Shown here: positions 43,974 through 54,639 of the stretch, in pieces
How positions within the stretch are numbered: the stretch's first letter is position 1
How the letters are laid out: each line of letters starts with the position of its first letter
Source of the DNA: Collybia mongolica
Lineage: Eukaryota > Basidiomycota > Agaricomycetes > Agaricales > Clitocybaceae
Direction of reading: 5' to 3'
NCBI GenBank assembly: GCA_013420905.1
Contig: JAAXNY010000001.1
Coordinates: 4,340,001 to 4,404,000 of the forward strand
Length of the DNA: 64,000 nucleotides
The notes under the pieces: generated by a model
The model's input: the letters and a program-made list of their open reading frames with translations, nothing else
Told to the model about the DNA's origin: nothing
Database searches by the model: none
Position numbers and translations under genes: made by a program

Positions 43974-45190
43974 ATGGCATACGTTCAAGTCGAGGCCGAC
44001 GACGTGCGTTTTTCAACTTTTATACGACTTCCAAAATCTAATTACTGTCGATCAGCGCCTTGAGGAAGGACCTGAAGGTCTCCAATTCAAATGTAGTTAT
44101 CCCCTTTGTTGGTGCAGCTAAGTTAGTTTGGCAACTCACGGGTCTGGTTCCTCAGCATTCTTGGGTGCAGACAATGGGGCAGGAAATGGAAATTTGCAAG
44201 GCCAGGCAAGGTCACCAGGTCTTGGGAACACGGATCGAGGTGAGTTCCACATGATATGGAGTTTTGGACTCGACTGTCATGGCACGCCATAGGATATCTC
44301 CAAGACCAGCCTAGCCGGGCAAAGGGCGGATTTTGGACGGTGGAATACTATCAGCAGTATTTCGATGTCGACACCCAAATGGTTGGTTGAGATAGTGTCG
44401 CCCCGTCCATATGAAGCGCGTCTGAACTTCGTTTTCCAGGTGTTAAAGCGATGCTACGCAACTCTTCTTCCCACATCGACCAATTATCTCTCAACACATT
44501 TAAATCCCGCAGACCTATATGGCCCTTTCTGGACGTTGACAACGTTAATATTCACCCTATTCCTATCATCAAGTCTAGCCGCGTCTATATCTATTTACCT
44601 CTCTGCTCCGGGAACCGAATACGACTACGACTTCCACCTTTTGTCTATTGCTGTATCATTAGTATATGCATATGGGCTCGCCCTGCCAGTCCTTCTCTGG
44701 CTCGCACTACGCTATATTGGAGTTGGAGAATGGAGCGTAGTTGAGGCGGTAGCTATCTGGGGGTATGGGCAGTTCGTTTGGATCCCTGTTTCTGTGAGTT
44801 GTTTTTCTCTGAGAAATAGGAGAAACTAATACCTTAATTCTAGATCCTATGCGTAATACCTGTTCCTATAATGCGGTGGGTTCTCGTGCTAGGCGCCTTC
44901 GGGCTATCAGGATATTTCCTGGTTGTCAATGTCTACCCAATTCTCGCTTCGGTATGTCTCTAGCATATTCAGATACACGAGTGCTAACTCCATTGTAGGC
45001 CGAGGCGAAAGCTACACGTTTAATAATAATCGTCGTTGCAGCTCTGCACGCAGGCATAGCACTATCATTCAAGGTCCTCTTCTTCAGCTATTATGTTGTT
45101 GACAAAATCGGAGCGGATATCCCACTACCTGGAGGAGACTCACCCGCTGGAAATGCAACCGCAGCTCTGGTAGAAAGAATTTTGCTATGA
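43974..45190 (+). CDS. Yip1-domain protein (YIPF1/2- or Yip5-like)
   Basis: Seven exons (43974-44003, 44056-44092, 44156-44239, 44293-44381, 44440-44793, 44844-44951, 44999-45190) give 297 aa. The N-terminal MAYVQVEADD...GPEGLQFKSFLG motif is typical of the family. It is followed by a Gly/Asn-rich stretch and FWTVEYYQQYFDVDT. The five-segment Yip1 membrane domain comes next (LYGPFWTLTTLIFTLFLSSS, LLSIAVSLVYAYGLALPVLL, SVVEAVAIWGYGQFVWIPVS, PVPIMRWVLVLGAFGLSGYF, LIIIVVAALHAGIALSFKVL). Yip proteins bind Rab GTPases and act in ER-Golgi traffic. I prefer the ATG at 43974 because MAYVxVExDD is the usual start. All splice joins are in frame; gene intact. Confidence 0.9.
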
Positions 45191-46457
45191 TCCAAGTATG
45201 CCGGGTGTAAGTTGTAGTTTGTCGGTACGAAATATTCCAATAGTCCCATTCAATTTATTAGCCTGACAGGTTCTCAACCATCATGATCCTCGTGGTGTGA
45301 TGAGGTTCCGATGGATGATTGTGGGAATCCGTGGCTATAGAATACACTTGGTCAAAATGAACCTCTGCCACGGTGTGGATTTAAACTTGGAAACAAAGAT
45401 ACACGCTTTCTTGACTTCGCATGGAGAACATGGAGGATTGTTCCAGTAATCTACATGTCACACATGAGCGTCTAGGATAGTATCCCCAAATTTTCGGGAT
45501 ATCCTTTCACCAGCTCAATGTGCGGCGAAGGCTGATCAATGGTTTAACTCAGAACTTAATGTGGAACAGTGTTTCTTTATGGCTTACGTGTGGTCTATGA
45601 GCTGCCACAACAGCCCCTTGCGTTGTCCCACGATCGCCATAGTTCATTGTCAATCAACACCTCACATCATCACGGCCAGACATGGAAATGGATGGAGTAC
45701 ATTTATAGCGTGGATCAGCTACCATTACTCAGTTCCAGTACGGACCACCGCGACGGGATCCTCAGAATTCGAGATAAATCATTGACTGGAGGCATCACTC
45801 ATCGGCATTCGTTCATATTTGGCTTGGACCTTTCATCTTACCCACCGGATTTCTCTATATACGCTATATGCCCACCCCGAGCCTGAAGTTCGATCTCACA
45901 AATTAACCGGGTGTTCAGTCACATTTCTTCTATAATGCAACCAAAAGCCCTGTGCCTCTCGGCTATTGTTGATATTCATATATCCACTTCGTATGGGGAA
46001 GGGGACATCACTATATCTTACATACCCATCAGACATGGCAAACTCATTGTTTGGAAGTGGTTCATGCCTACTATTGCCAGGCCCTAGGATAATCTGGATT
46101 CAAGCAAGCCAGATTCATGAGCATCCATACAAAGGAAGAGAACACCATTCTTGGTGAACAATCTCATACTCTCAAAGCACCAGTTCACCAAATACTACTT
46201 CTCCCTGGCGGCCACCTAGCTGCAAAAAGCACCCTTTTTTGGAAACTCAAAGGATGTAGCTATTGGTATACATATTTATTGCATATTACAGATGATCTCA
46301 TCATATTTAGTGGTCATCAGTGCAGATCATGAATCACCTTATGGGAGACTGCATATCCTCATTTTATTATGAGCATTCTCCACATACTATCATTGACCCA
46401 GTAGTGCAAGACTCTTGTACCCACTATGCTGGTTCCCCAGATTGTGGAAATTTCTTA
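45191..46457. other. Intergenic; no gene recognised
   Basis: A 105-codon plus ORF (45569-45886) with no recognisable motif is left uncalled. Sequence is CpG-normal to about 45960 and CpG-poor after that, marking the edge of the next repeat block. Confidence 0.35.
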
Positions 46458-46461
46458 CCAG

Positions 46462-47678
46462 TGAAAGGGGGCTCCTGGGCTATAAGTGTGCTGATGCTAT
46501 GAAATGTAATCTCTTACACATACACACACCAAACCTAACAATCAACACACAAACAGTAGGAATTGCCTGTTTTGAGTTCGGGTTCAAGTGCTTAGAAGCA
46601 CTAAGCTTTGAATAGTACTAGTCAAGGCTCTTTCCAATGATCTCTTGACGGGTTTGATTCAGACAAAGCTTCAACACAGGTTTTAAAGCTTGCTAGGTAT
46701 ATTTATAATATCTCTCGATCCAATAGACTGAGTACCAAGTGTACATTCAATTATTAATGATCCCAAGCAGATCTATAAGTCCAAGCAACTTATTAAACAA
46801 ACAGTGCCAAGTGCACTAAGGCCAAGTGCCTAGTAATTCCAACGGACAATGTGGTACTAAGTTCCAAGTGAACTAAGACTCTTCAATTCTGTGATCTCTT
46901 CAAACAATTCCAATCAAAATGACTTTGAAGCAATCTGAGCCTTAATTCGGGCACGCAATAGTGTTTTAACAAATGTTATTTGTATACTCTATAGTAGCAT
47001 GAAGTGGGGGCAAGATTCCTTACCTTTGCGCTACTCATCTACAGTCTATTTATAGTGTACAAACTAAATATCATACAGAATTGTAAATTTTATACAGAAC
47101 TGTGCTCCCCCACGCCAAGGATCCGTATTTAATGCTGACGCATCCTCTACAACTTGGCACGCGCGCCATATGTGCCAATTATGTTGTTACTGGTTACTTA
47201 TCAAATATTGAAAGAGCTGGCTAAACTCTTATCAAGTCCCAACTGCACGCTTTGTTATTTAAAACAGCGCGGCACTGTCATTTACTTCTCCTGATTGTCC
47301 TGGTTGTTATTCACAGTGTCCTGTCTCTTCTGGTAGTTAACACCAAGTGCCCCTGACTAGGTTTGGGTTGTGCAAGTCCCAAATTTACAATTACTTCTCC
47401 TATTAATGATGATCCCCGGACTAATGATATCATACTACAACAGTTACTTATGAATTGAGATACTGAGGTTGTAACCGGGCATGGTGAATAGGACTAATAA
47501 TAGACCGTACTCATAGTCCTCTGTACTGATAGTGTATTATCCATTAGACTAGTTCACTCTGATTAGCCGTCTTGGAGCTTGACTCTAACCCTTTATTACC
47601 ATTTACTTGGTTATTAGAAATGATACTAATAGCCTTACTTGTTGACTTTATAAGTGCAAACAATTTCGGGCCCTATCA
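46462..47678 (-). mobile_element. Solo LTR L2
   Basis: 1,217 bp, minus orientation (plus strand reads TGAAAGGGGGCTCC to GGGCCCTATCA). Flanked by CCAG (46458-46461) and CTGG (47679-47682), consistent with a CCGG duplication decayed to CA on one side and TG on the other. No internal coding region accompanies it. Confidence 0.7.
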
Positions 47679-47824
47679 CTGGATTATCAGTGATGCAATA
47701 ATAACAGTCACTGCAGAATGTCAGAGAGTAGAAGAGTAGAGATAACACAAGAGATAGAGAGTTGAGAAGATCTGTCTGTATTGCAGAGAATAGATGAGAT
47801 CAAGACTACAGAACAAGTAGCTAG

Positions 47825-48297
47825 TGTTACGGCTGTTTAGGCCTTATCCTCTAAGTCAATCCGATATATCGTTTGTTCATTCTTAGACCGTTGACTTCTG
47901 TAAGTCCAACGTCTATTGACTCCCTCAGTAGGGCTAAAGTCAAGTTATCGAGTTATCTGATCAAGGATACACTACCCCCTTCGTAAGGCGGATAGGATCG
48001 AGTTCGCGTCAAGAAGATAGATGAATAAGGTTGATTCAGCTAGGTCAAGCTAAAGAGCTAGCTAAGCTAAAGTATCCCTATATATACATAATAGTCTGAT
48101 AAGCGTTGTTTACGCTATTTGTTATAGATAAGGATGAGTAAGCTATCGAAGAGGATGAGTAAGAAAGCTGAGTAAGTATGAGAGAAGAAATGCATATGGA
48201 GATGTTGAAGGATAAGGTTGATAAGCATCTGATAATCAATAGTAGGTAAGAAGAAGAAAAGAAGTGATAGGTCGAACAGATAAGGGAATTTGTAACA
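47825..48297 (-). repeat. 3' LTR of the Ty3/gypsy element
   Basis: 473 bp, TGTTACGGCTGTTTAGG to GAATTTGTAACA, preceded by target duplication GCTAG (47820-47824). On the minus strand the purine run AGAGATAGAGAGGGGG (polypurine tract) abuts its inner edge. The mate is at 57836-58307; several differences are CpG transitions. Confidence 0.9.
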
Positions 48298-48330
48298 TTA
48301 CCCCCTCTCTATCTCTAAAGCGTCCCAGCT

Positions 48331-50565
48331 TTAGTAATCGATAGGTTCTCCCGTCATGTTGGCAATGGCTTCTGGATAGTCAAAAGGATCATCAATCCCG
48401 TCATCTACTTCTTCATACTCTTCACCAAACCGTTGCCACATTTGATAATGTCCTACTGTTCTAGTTTGAGGTCTTTGAGGACATTGGTCACGACAATGTC
48501 CTGGTGCTGGTTGAAAACAAATTGGACAGTATTGTTTTTCGCAGTGTATCGACGAATGTCCGAAATTGAGACATCTAGAACATAAAACGTTCTTGTTCAT
48601 GAGTATTCTTTCGACTTGAGTGAGGTCAATAGGATTTTCTTGACTTCCGGCATAGTTGAGTGGGTTCAATGTGTATTTGATAGGTTTCGGCGATTTCTTC
48701 TTTTTGATGACAGATTTTGTGGCTTTTCGTCCTTTTAAATATTTAAATAATTCTTTGTTTGGAACCATGTCTGCTGGATCAGGAGTGGAATGTTCTGATG
48801 ATGCAGGGGATGATTCGCGAAAGGGCGGTGATAGGGCCCGAAATTGTTTGCACTTATAAAGTCAACAAGTAAGGCTATTAGTGTCATTTCTAATAACCAA
48901 GTAAGCAGTAATAAAGGATTAGAGTCGAGCTCCGAGACGGCTAATCAGAGTGAACTAGTCTAACGGATAATACACTATCAGTACAGAGGACTATGAGTAC
49001 GGTCTATTATTAGTCCTATTCACCATGCCCGGTTACAACCTCGGTGTCTTAGTTCATAAGTAACCGTTGTAGTATGATATCATTAGTCCGGGGATCATCA
49101 TTAATAGGAGAAGTAATTGTAAATTCGGGACTTGCACAACCCGATCCTAGTCAGGGGTACTTGGTGTTAACTACCGGAAGTGACGGGACACCGTGAATAG
49201 CAACCAGGACAATCAGGAGGAGTAAACGACAGTGCCGCGCTGTTTTAAATAACAGAGCGCGCGGTCGGGACTTGATAAGAGTTTAGCCAGCTCTTTCAAT
49301 ATTTGATAAGTAACCAGTAAACGACATAATTGGCACGCATGGCGCGCGCGCCAAGTTGTAGTAGACGCGTCAGTATTGAATACAGATTCTTGGCGCGCGG
49401 GAGCGCGGTTCCGTGTAAAATTTACAATTCCATATGATATTTAGTTTGTACATTATAAATAGACTGTAGATGAGTAGCGCTAAGGCAAGGAATCTTGCCC
49501 CCACTTCGCGCTACTATAGAGTATACAAATCACATTTGTTAAAAACACTATTGCGTGCCCGAATTAAGGATCAGATTGCTTCAACGTGTCTTGATTGGAA
49601 TTGATTGAAGAACTACAGAATTAAAGAGACTTAGTTCACTTGGAACTTAGTATCGTATTGTCCGTTGGAATTACTAGGCACTTGGCCTTAGTGCACTTGG
49701 CACTGTATTGTTTGATAAGTCGCTTGGACTTACAGATCCGTTTGGGATCATTAATAATTGAACGTACACTTGGTACCCAGTCTATTGGATCGAGAAATAT
49801 TATAAATATACCTAGCAGGTTTATAAACCTGTGTTGAAGCTTTTGTCTGAATCAAACCCGTTGGGAGATCATTGAAAAGGGCTTTGGCTAGTACTATTCA
49901 AAGCTTAGTGCTTCTAAGCACTTGAACCCGAACTCAAAACAGGCGATTCCTACTGTTCGTGTGTTGATTGTTAAGTTTGGTGTGTGTGTGTAAGGGATTA
50001 CATTTCATAGCATCAGCGCACTAATAGCCCAGGAGCCCCCTTACAGCGGGATTGGGAGTGGTTCAGTCTGATAAATAGGGGAATTTGTAGTTGATGGTGT
50101 TGGAGTTCTAGGAGGGAATGTCTGTATTTCTTTGTCGACTGTATGATTTGTTTCAGTAGATTCTGTCGGTGTCGAAGGAGTAGATGTGGGTAACCAAATT
50201 CCATCTTGTAGTAATGGGATTAGATCTTCTAAAATTCGGAATTCTTGTGTGTCTACTAGCTCTTCAGTGGTTTGGTCGAGGATCCGACTGATGTCTGCCA
50301 TTTGATTGTACAGCATGTTTCTGATCTCCAAATATTTCTTGACTAATTTGATGAGTTGGTCGTATGGTGGGTTGTTGAATGCTTCAATCATTTGTTCACG
50401 GTGTTCTTTGTGCATGAACCAAGATAAAAATTTCTGTCAACGTATAATTTTTGTAGCCAATTCGAGATGTTCTTGGGATGCGATGTTTACGATCGGGGTG
50501 TTAGGAGGAGTGGTGAGAGGAGCGGCAGTGGCGATATAGAAGTTGTTGACGTTGGGAGACGACAT
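48331..50565 (-). pseudogene. Extra ORF3 of the gypsy element: double zinc-knuckle protein, split by LTR L3
   Basis: Starts at 50565 (MSSPNVNNFYIATAAPLTTP), 50 bp after the pol stop. One TGA interrupts near 50440 (IIR*QKF), then the frame runs to LPIP at 50046. Removing L3 and one GCGG gives an exact in-frame continuation (PPFRESSPASSEHSTPDPAD) to TAA 48331-48333. The C-terminal half is basic (KSVIKKKKSPKP) and has a CCHC knuckle CSRCLNFGHSSIHC and a second Cys/His cluster CPICFQPAPGHCRDQC, then an acidic tail. It sits where env or a third ORF would be. Retroelement zinc knuckles normally belong to gag; one after pol is unusual. A nucleic-acid-binding role is inferred. Confidence 0.7.
48829..50045 (+). 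mobile_element. Solo LTR L3, inserted in gypsy ORF3
   Basis: 1,217 bp, TGATAGGGCCCGAAATTG to GCCCCCTTACA, with an exact 4-bp duplication GCGG (48825-48828, 50046-50049). It is the CpG-richest of the three copies. The boundaries are confirmed by the restored ORF3 frame. Confidence 0.85.
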
Positions 50566-50616
50566 GTTTGTGAAAGGTTTTGAAACTTGTTGAGAGCGAT
50601 AAAAGATGATAGCTGG

Positions 50617-52440
50617 TTAGAGGCGATGTAGCTTCTGGTAGGATTGAAGTATTGTCTGAGCTCTTTTTAAATGTTTTTCAGGCTCCCACATGTTGTGTGC
50701 AGATGAGTAATCTTTCCACTTCACAAGGTATTGGAAGCCTCGGCCTCGTTGTCGGTGATTTATAATCCCTTCTACTTCGTATTCTTCTTCTTGGTTCACA
50801 AGATCCGGTGAGGGTTCTAAGAAGTTAGGTCCGTGAGTATCGGTTTCCTTATACGGTGTGAGAAGAGATGTATGAAACACAGGGTGAATTCTCCATTGAG
50901 ATGGAAGTTTCAATTTGTATGTCACTGGTCTGAGGACTTCTTGAATTTCGAAAGGTCCTTCTCTTTTTGGTGCTAGTTTCCTTGAAGGATAGGGGATTTG
51001 AAGATTTGTTCCTTCTAACCAGACATGTTCTCCTTGTTTGAATGGATTGAAGCCTCGTGTTGTTCTTTCCACTACTTTTCTTCTTGCCAGATCGTGTGCT
51101 GCTATTGCTTCTTCTCGTGCTCTGTTTAGTTCAATCATCCGCTGTTCTACACTTGGAATGTTCGTCTTCTGGAATGCTGATGGAATTGCCTGTGGTTCGT
51201 ATCCCATCATGAGGAAGAATGGGGATTTCTTTGTTGTGGAATGCGTTCTTTGATTATGCGCAAATTCTGCTATTGGATTGAGATCCTTCCATATCGCTGG
51301 ATTGTTCTGACAGAACATGCGAAAGTAGATTTCGAGTTCTTGATTTAATCTTTCTGTTTCCCCATCTGTTTGTGGATGATACGCTGTGCTCATTACAAGC
51401 TTTATTCTGAGGAGTTTTCCTAATTCTTTGAAGACTTTGGCTGTGAATTGAGGACCTCGATCGGATAAAAAGGTGTCAGGTAATCCAAATCTTTTGTAAA
51501 CGTGTTCCAGGTAAAGATTTGCCATTCCTAAAGCGTCGATTGTTTTGGTACAAGGGATAGAAATTACCCCCTTCGTAAGGCCATGGTCTACCACAACCAT
51601 GAGGCTGTCTTTTCCATCGTTTTCTGGTAAATCTGTGACAAAATCTGCTGTGACGAATGAGAAAGGACGTGGTTCTCCATTTGTTGCAATTGGTATTAGT
51701 CCTGGTCTTGTTGGGTGTGTGTTCACCTTCATTTGTTGACAAGTGGCGCAACCATCAACATAGTTTTTAATAAACACTCCCATACCTGGCCACCAGTATT
51801 CTCGACTGATCAATTCTTGTGTTTTATATTGACCTGGGTGTCCTCCAGGTTTTGTGTCATGGTATCTTTGCACTATTTCTCGTCACAGTTTTGCATCTGG
51901 TCCTACATAACATCTGTTTTTGAAAAACAGAAGTCCATCTTTGAATTTCCAATCAAATAAATTTGATTTAATTGGTGGTGTTCCTGTTTCCTTCAATGCT
52001 TCGATTGATTTTGCAAATAATTCGTCTTCTTCAACTGATTTCTTCAAATCTTCTTGTAAACCTATATCAATCATTTTAATGAAAATGTTGTCTGGTAACA
52101 GAATTCGATCTTCATTGTCTGTATCTTCCATGTTGACATAATCTGATCTTCTTGATAAGGCATCAGATTGTATCATCTGTGTTCTGGGTGTGTGTACCAA
52201 TTTGAGATTGAATTGTGAGAGGAATAAACTCCATCCCGCTTGTTGTCGGTTTAGTTTCTGTGCCGTTCTGAAATAGGTTAAGTTTTTATGATCTGAGAGA
52301 ATTACTGTTGGGAATTGAGATCCTTCAAGATAATGTCTCCATGTCTTTAGGGCTCGAATAATGCCTAGTAATTCTCTGTCATAGATCTCGTAGTTCCGTT
52401 CAGTTTCTGTGAATGAATGTGAAATATATCCACATGAGTG
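50617..52440 (-). pseudogene. Gypsy RNase H, integrase and chromodomain
   Basis: Minus strand. RNase H remnants at 52440-52200 (GEWHSCGYISHSFTETERN, EIYDRELLGIIRALKTWRHY, LSDHKNLTYF). Then integrase: HHCC finger (H..H, CATCQQMK), VTADFVTDLP with first Asp, FLSDRGPQFTAKVF with second Asp, and AYHPQTDGETERLNQ with Glu. The C-terminal chromodomain (EEEYEVEGIINHRQRGRGFQ, YLVKWKDY, NMWEPEKHL) marks a chromovirus, which targets heterochromatin in related elements. A TGA lies at 51882. The integrase part from 51873 to 50617 is open for 418 codons. Confidence 0.9.
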
Positions 52441-52444
52441 CCAT

Positions 52445-53860
52445 TCTCCATTGTCATTCTGTTGTCGTATGTTTTAAATGCCGCTTTCCATTCATTGCCT
52501 TCTTTGATTCGGAGTTGTTATATCCCCATCATAAATCCAGTTTTGTGAAGTATTTTGCCCCTTTCAGTTTGTCAAGAAGCTCCCCTACTAGTGGTAAAGG
52601 GTATGCGTTCTTTATTGTTCCTTCGTTTAGTCTTCTGTAATCCTGTGTTGGTCGAAGTTTTGCTGAATCTTTCTTTGATACAAAGAAGAAGGGTGATGCT
52701 TGTGGGGATTTTGATGGTTGGATATATCCTTTTCGCATGTTTTCATCAATGAATTCGTCGAGTTTTCCTTGTTCCGCTGGGCTAATGGGATAGATTTTAC
52801 AATCTTTTGGAATGAAATCGGGTTTTAAATCTATTGCATGATCCCATGGCCGTCTTATCGGCATTCTTTCCGAATCTGTTTTGTCAAATAATGACGCATA
52901 TTCTTGATAGAATTTCGGTAGCATCTTCTTTGGTTTCTGATCTTTGGTTTCTGCCTTGTGCTCTAATTCCTGTGATATCAATGTTTTTGCCCTTATCCAA
53001 ATGGATTCTTCTTTGTTATCTTCTGGGTAGATATATGTCCTGAATAGATTGACTTCAGGTTCATCATCTTCTTCGTTGCTTTCTAAAAGAATCGGTTGCC
53101 AATCTTCAAGGGGTTGATTCCTCGGGATTTCTTCCGGGTATTCTTCCTGTACTTCTGTTGCCGTTGTCTTGGGGTATTGCCGTGTCAATTTCATTTGTTG
53201 GATTTCCAGATTTCTTTGGATTGCTTCCGAAAGAACTCCTTTCTTGATTCCTGATTCAAAATCGAGTGTTCCTTTTTCCCAATCAATCTTAGGATTGTGT
53301 CATTTTAACCATGGTAATCCGAGGATGATGTTTTCCTTTCCTAATCTGCTAACTAATAGTCGGATTCGGATTTCTTCATCTCCAATTCAAATCTTGGTCC
53401 ATACGCAATCTGTAATGTTTCCTGATTGGTTTTTTGTTCTGTCTACATTTCTGACTGAGTATGATTTCCTCAAAGGGGTTGTCTGTATGTTGTTTTCCTC
53501 AACAAATGTTTTGTCAATAAAAATTCCTCCGGCTCCACAATCAATAAGTCCGATTGCTTGGGTTTCGACGTTTTTCCGTTCTTCAATCACCGTAATTGGA
53601 ATAGATAGAGATTGTCAATTCATTTCTCCTAATATTACAGGTGACAGCATAATGGAATAGTTTTCGGCAGATACTGATGTCGATTCAGTCTGCCTCTTTA
53701 AAAACCCTCGTCCTCCATATTCTTTAGAGCGACTTCTCTCTCTTCCTCGTCTAATTCTGCCATAAGTGCTCGAATCTTCATGTAGGCGTCTTTGCCTTTC
53801 ATTGGCGTCTTTGGTTCTTCTTTTTGTTGAGTTTGAGGGATCGATCCTCCTGCTTTATGA
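52445..53860 (-). pseudogene. Gypsy protease and reverse transcriptase, catalytic centre deleted
   Basis: Minus strand. Protease region IGLIDCGAGGIFID (usual DSG triad reads DCG). RT opening: [71 protein letters not shown], then TGA where Arg is expected. After EWKAAFKT the sequence jumps within about 15 bp (near 52460) to RNase H, so the middle of RT, including the YLDD motif and the thumb, is absent. Further TGA stops lie near 53302, 53390 and 53617. Enzymatically dead. Confidence 0.85.
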
Positions 53861-53868
53861 TCTGATGC

Positions 53869-54639
53869 TCAATGTCCGTATTTATGACATTCGAAACATA
53901 GTCCTTGTTTCATGTGTTCATCCCTTTCTTGGATGGTTAGTTGATCGATATCCATTGCATTTGGATCTCTGCTGTTGTTTGGGACGTATTTGGGATTGTT
54001 TCGTTGGAAATTGTACTTTTTTCCACTGTTTCCTCTTGTAGTTTTTTCTGTATTTCCTTTAATGCGCACTACAATCAATTTTGCATGTCTGTATTGAGTA
54101 TCAAATATGGATGCCTTTTCATACCAACCCTTGATAGTGGTTGGTGGGTTGTCCATTGTTAGAATCTTCTGCATCAGAGAAGGAGGTATTCCTTCCATGA
54201 AATATTCGACAAGTGCTTCACTCTTGGTGATCTTGCTTTCTGATGTGGCTGATTTAAATTCCGCAATGTAATCATCTGCTGTCATGTTTCCTGTCATGCG
54301 CAGCGTCTTCAAGGTTTGTCTAGCGTCTCCCGCCTCGTCTGGGGTAGAGAATGCTTCTTCAATTGTTGTCATGAATGTTGTAAAAGTTCCTGGGTGATCA
54401 CTATTCTCTCCATACCAGGACTTCTTCCATGGTCCTGCTGTTCCTCCTTTCATGTATGAGAGCACATAAAGGATTTTTTTCCAATCTGTGTCATAAATTC
54501 TGTCGTTTGCTTGCAAGTACATTTTGCAATCAAGGACAAAGTCCTTTGTCATTTTTTGATTTCCATTGAAGATGTTCAGTGAGCTAAGTTTGATTTCGGT
54601 GGGTCTTCGTTCATCTGCCATCTCTACATCCACTATGCA
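53869..54639 (-). pseudogene. Gypsy gag, C-terminal part
   Basis: A minus-strand frame from about 54633 (MADERRPTEIKLSSLNIFNG) shows the fungal retrotransposon gag pattern (FNGNQKMTKDFVLDCKMYLQ, GPWK, ADDYIAEFKSA, YFMEGIPPSLMQKIL). It ends in a CCHC knuckle (CFECHKYGH) interrupted by TGA directly after GH. The N-terminal side is cut by the inserted DNA element at about 54640. Confidence 0.8.

Noticed and set aside
45569..45886. 105-codon plus-strand ORF after the Yip1-domain gene
   Set aside because: No recognisable domain, and the other frames are equally open; not supported as a gene.
48829..50045. L3 taken as the gypsy element's own LTR
   Set aside because: The gypsy has its own 472/473-bp LTRs with GCTAG duplications, and L3 splits ORF3 with its own 4-bp duplication and opposite orientation.
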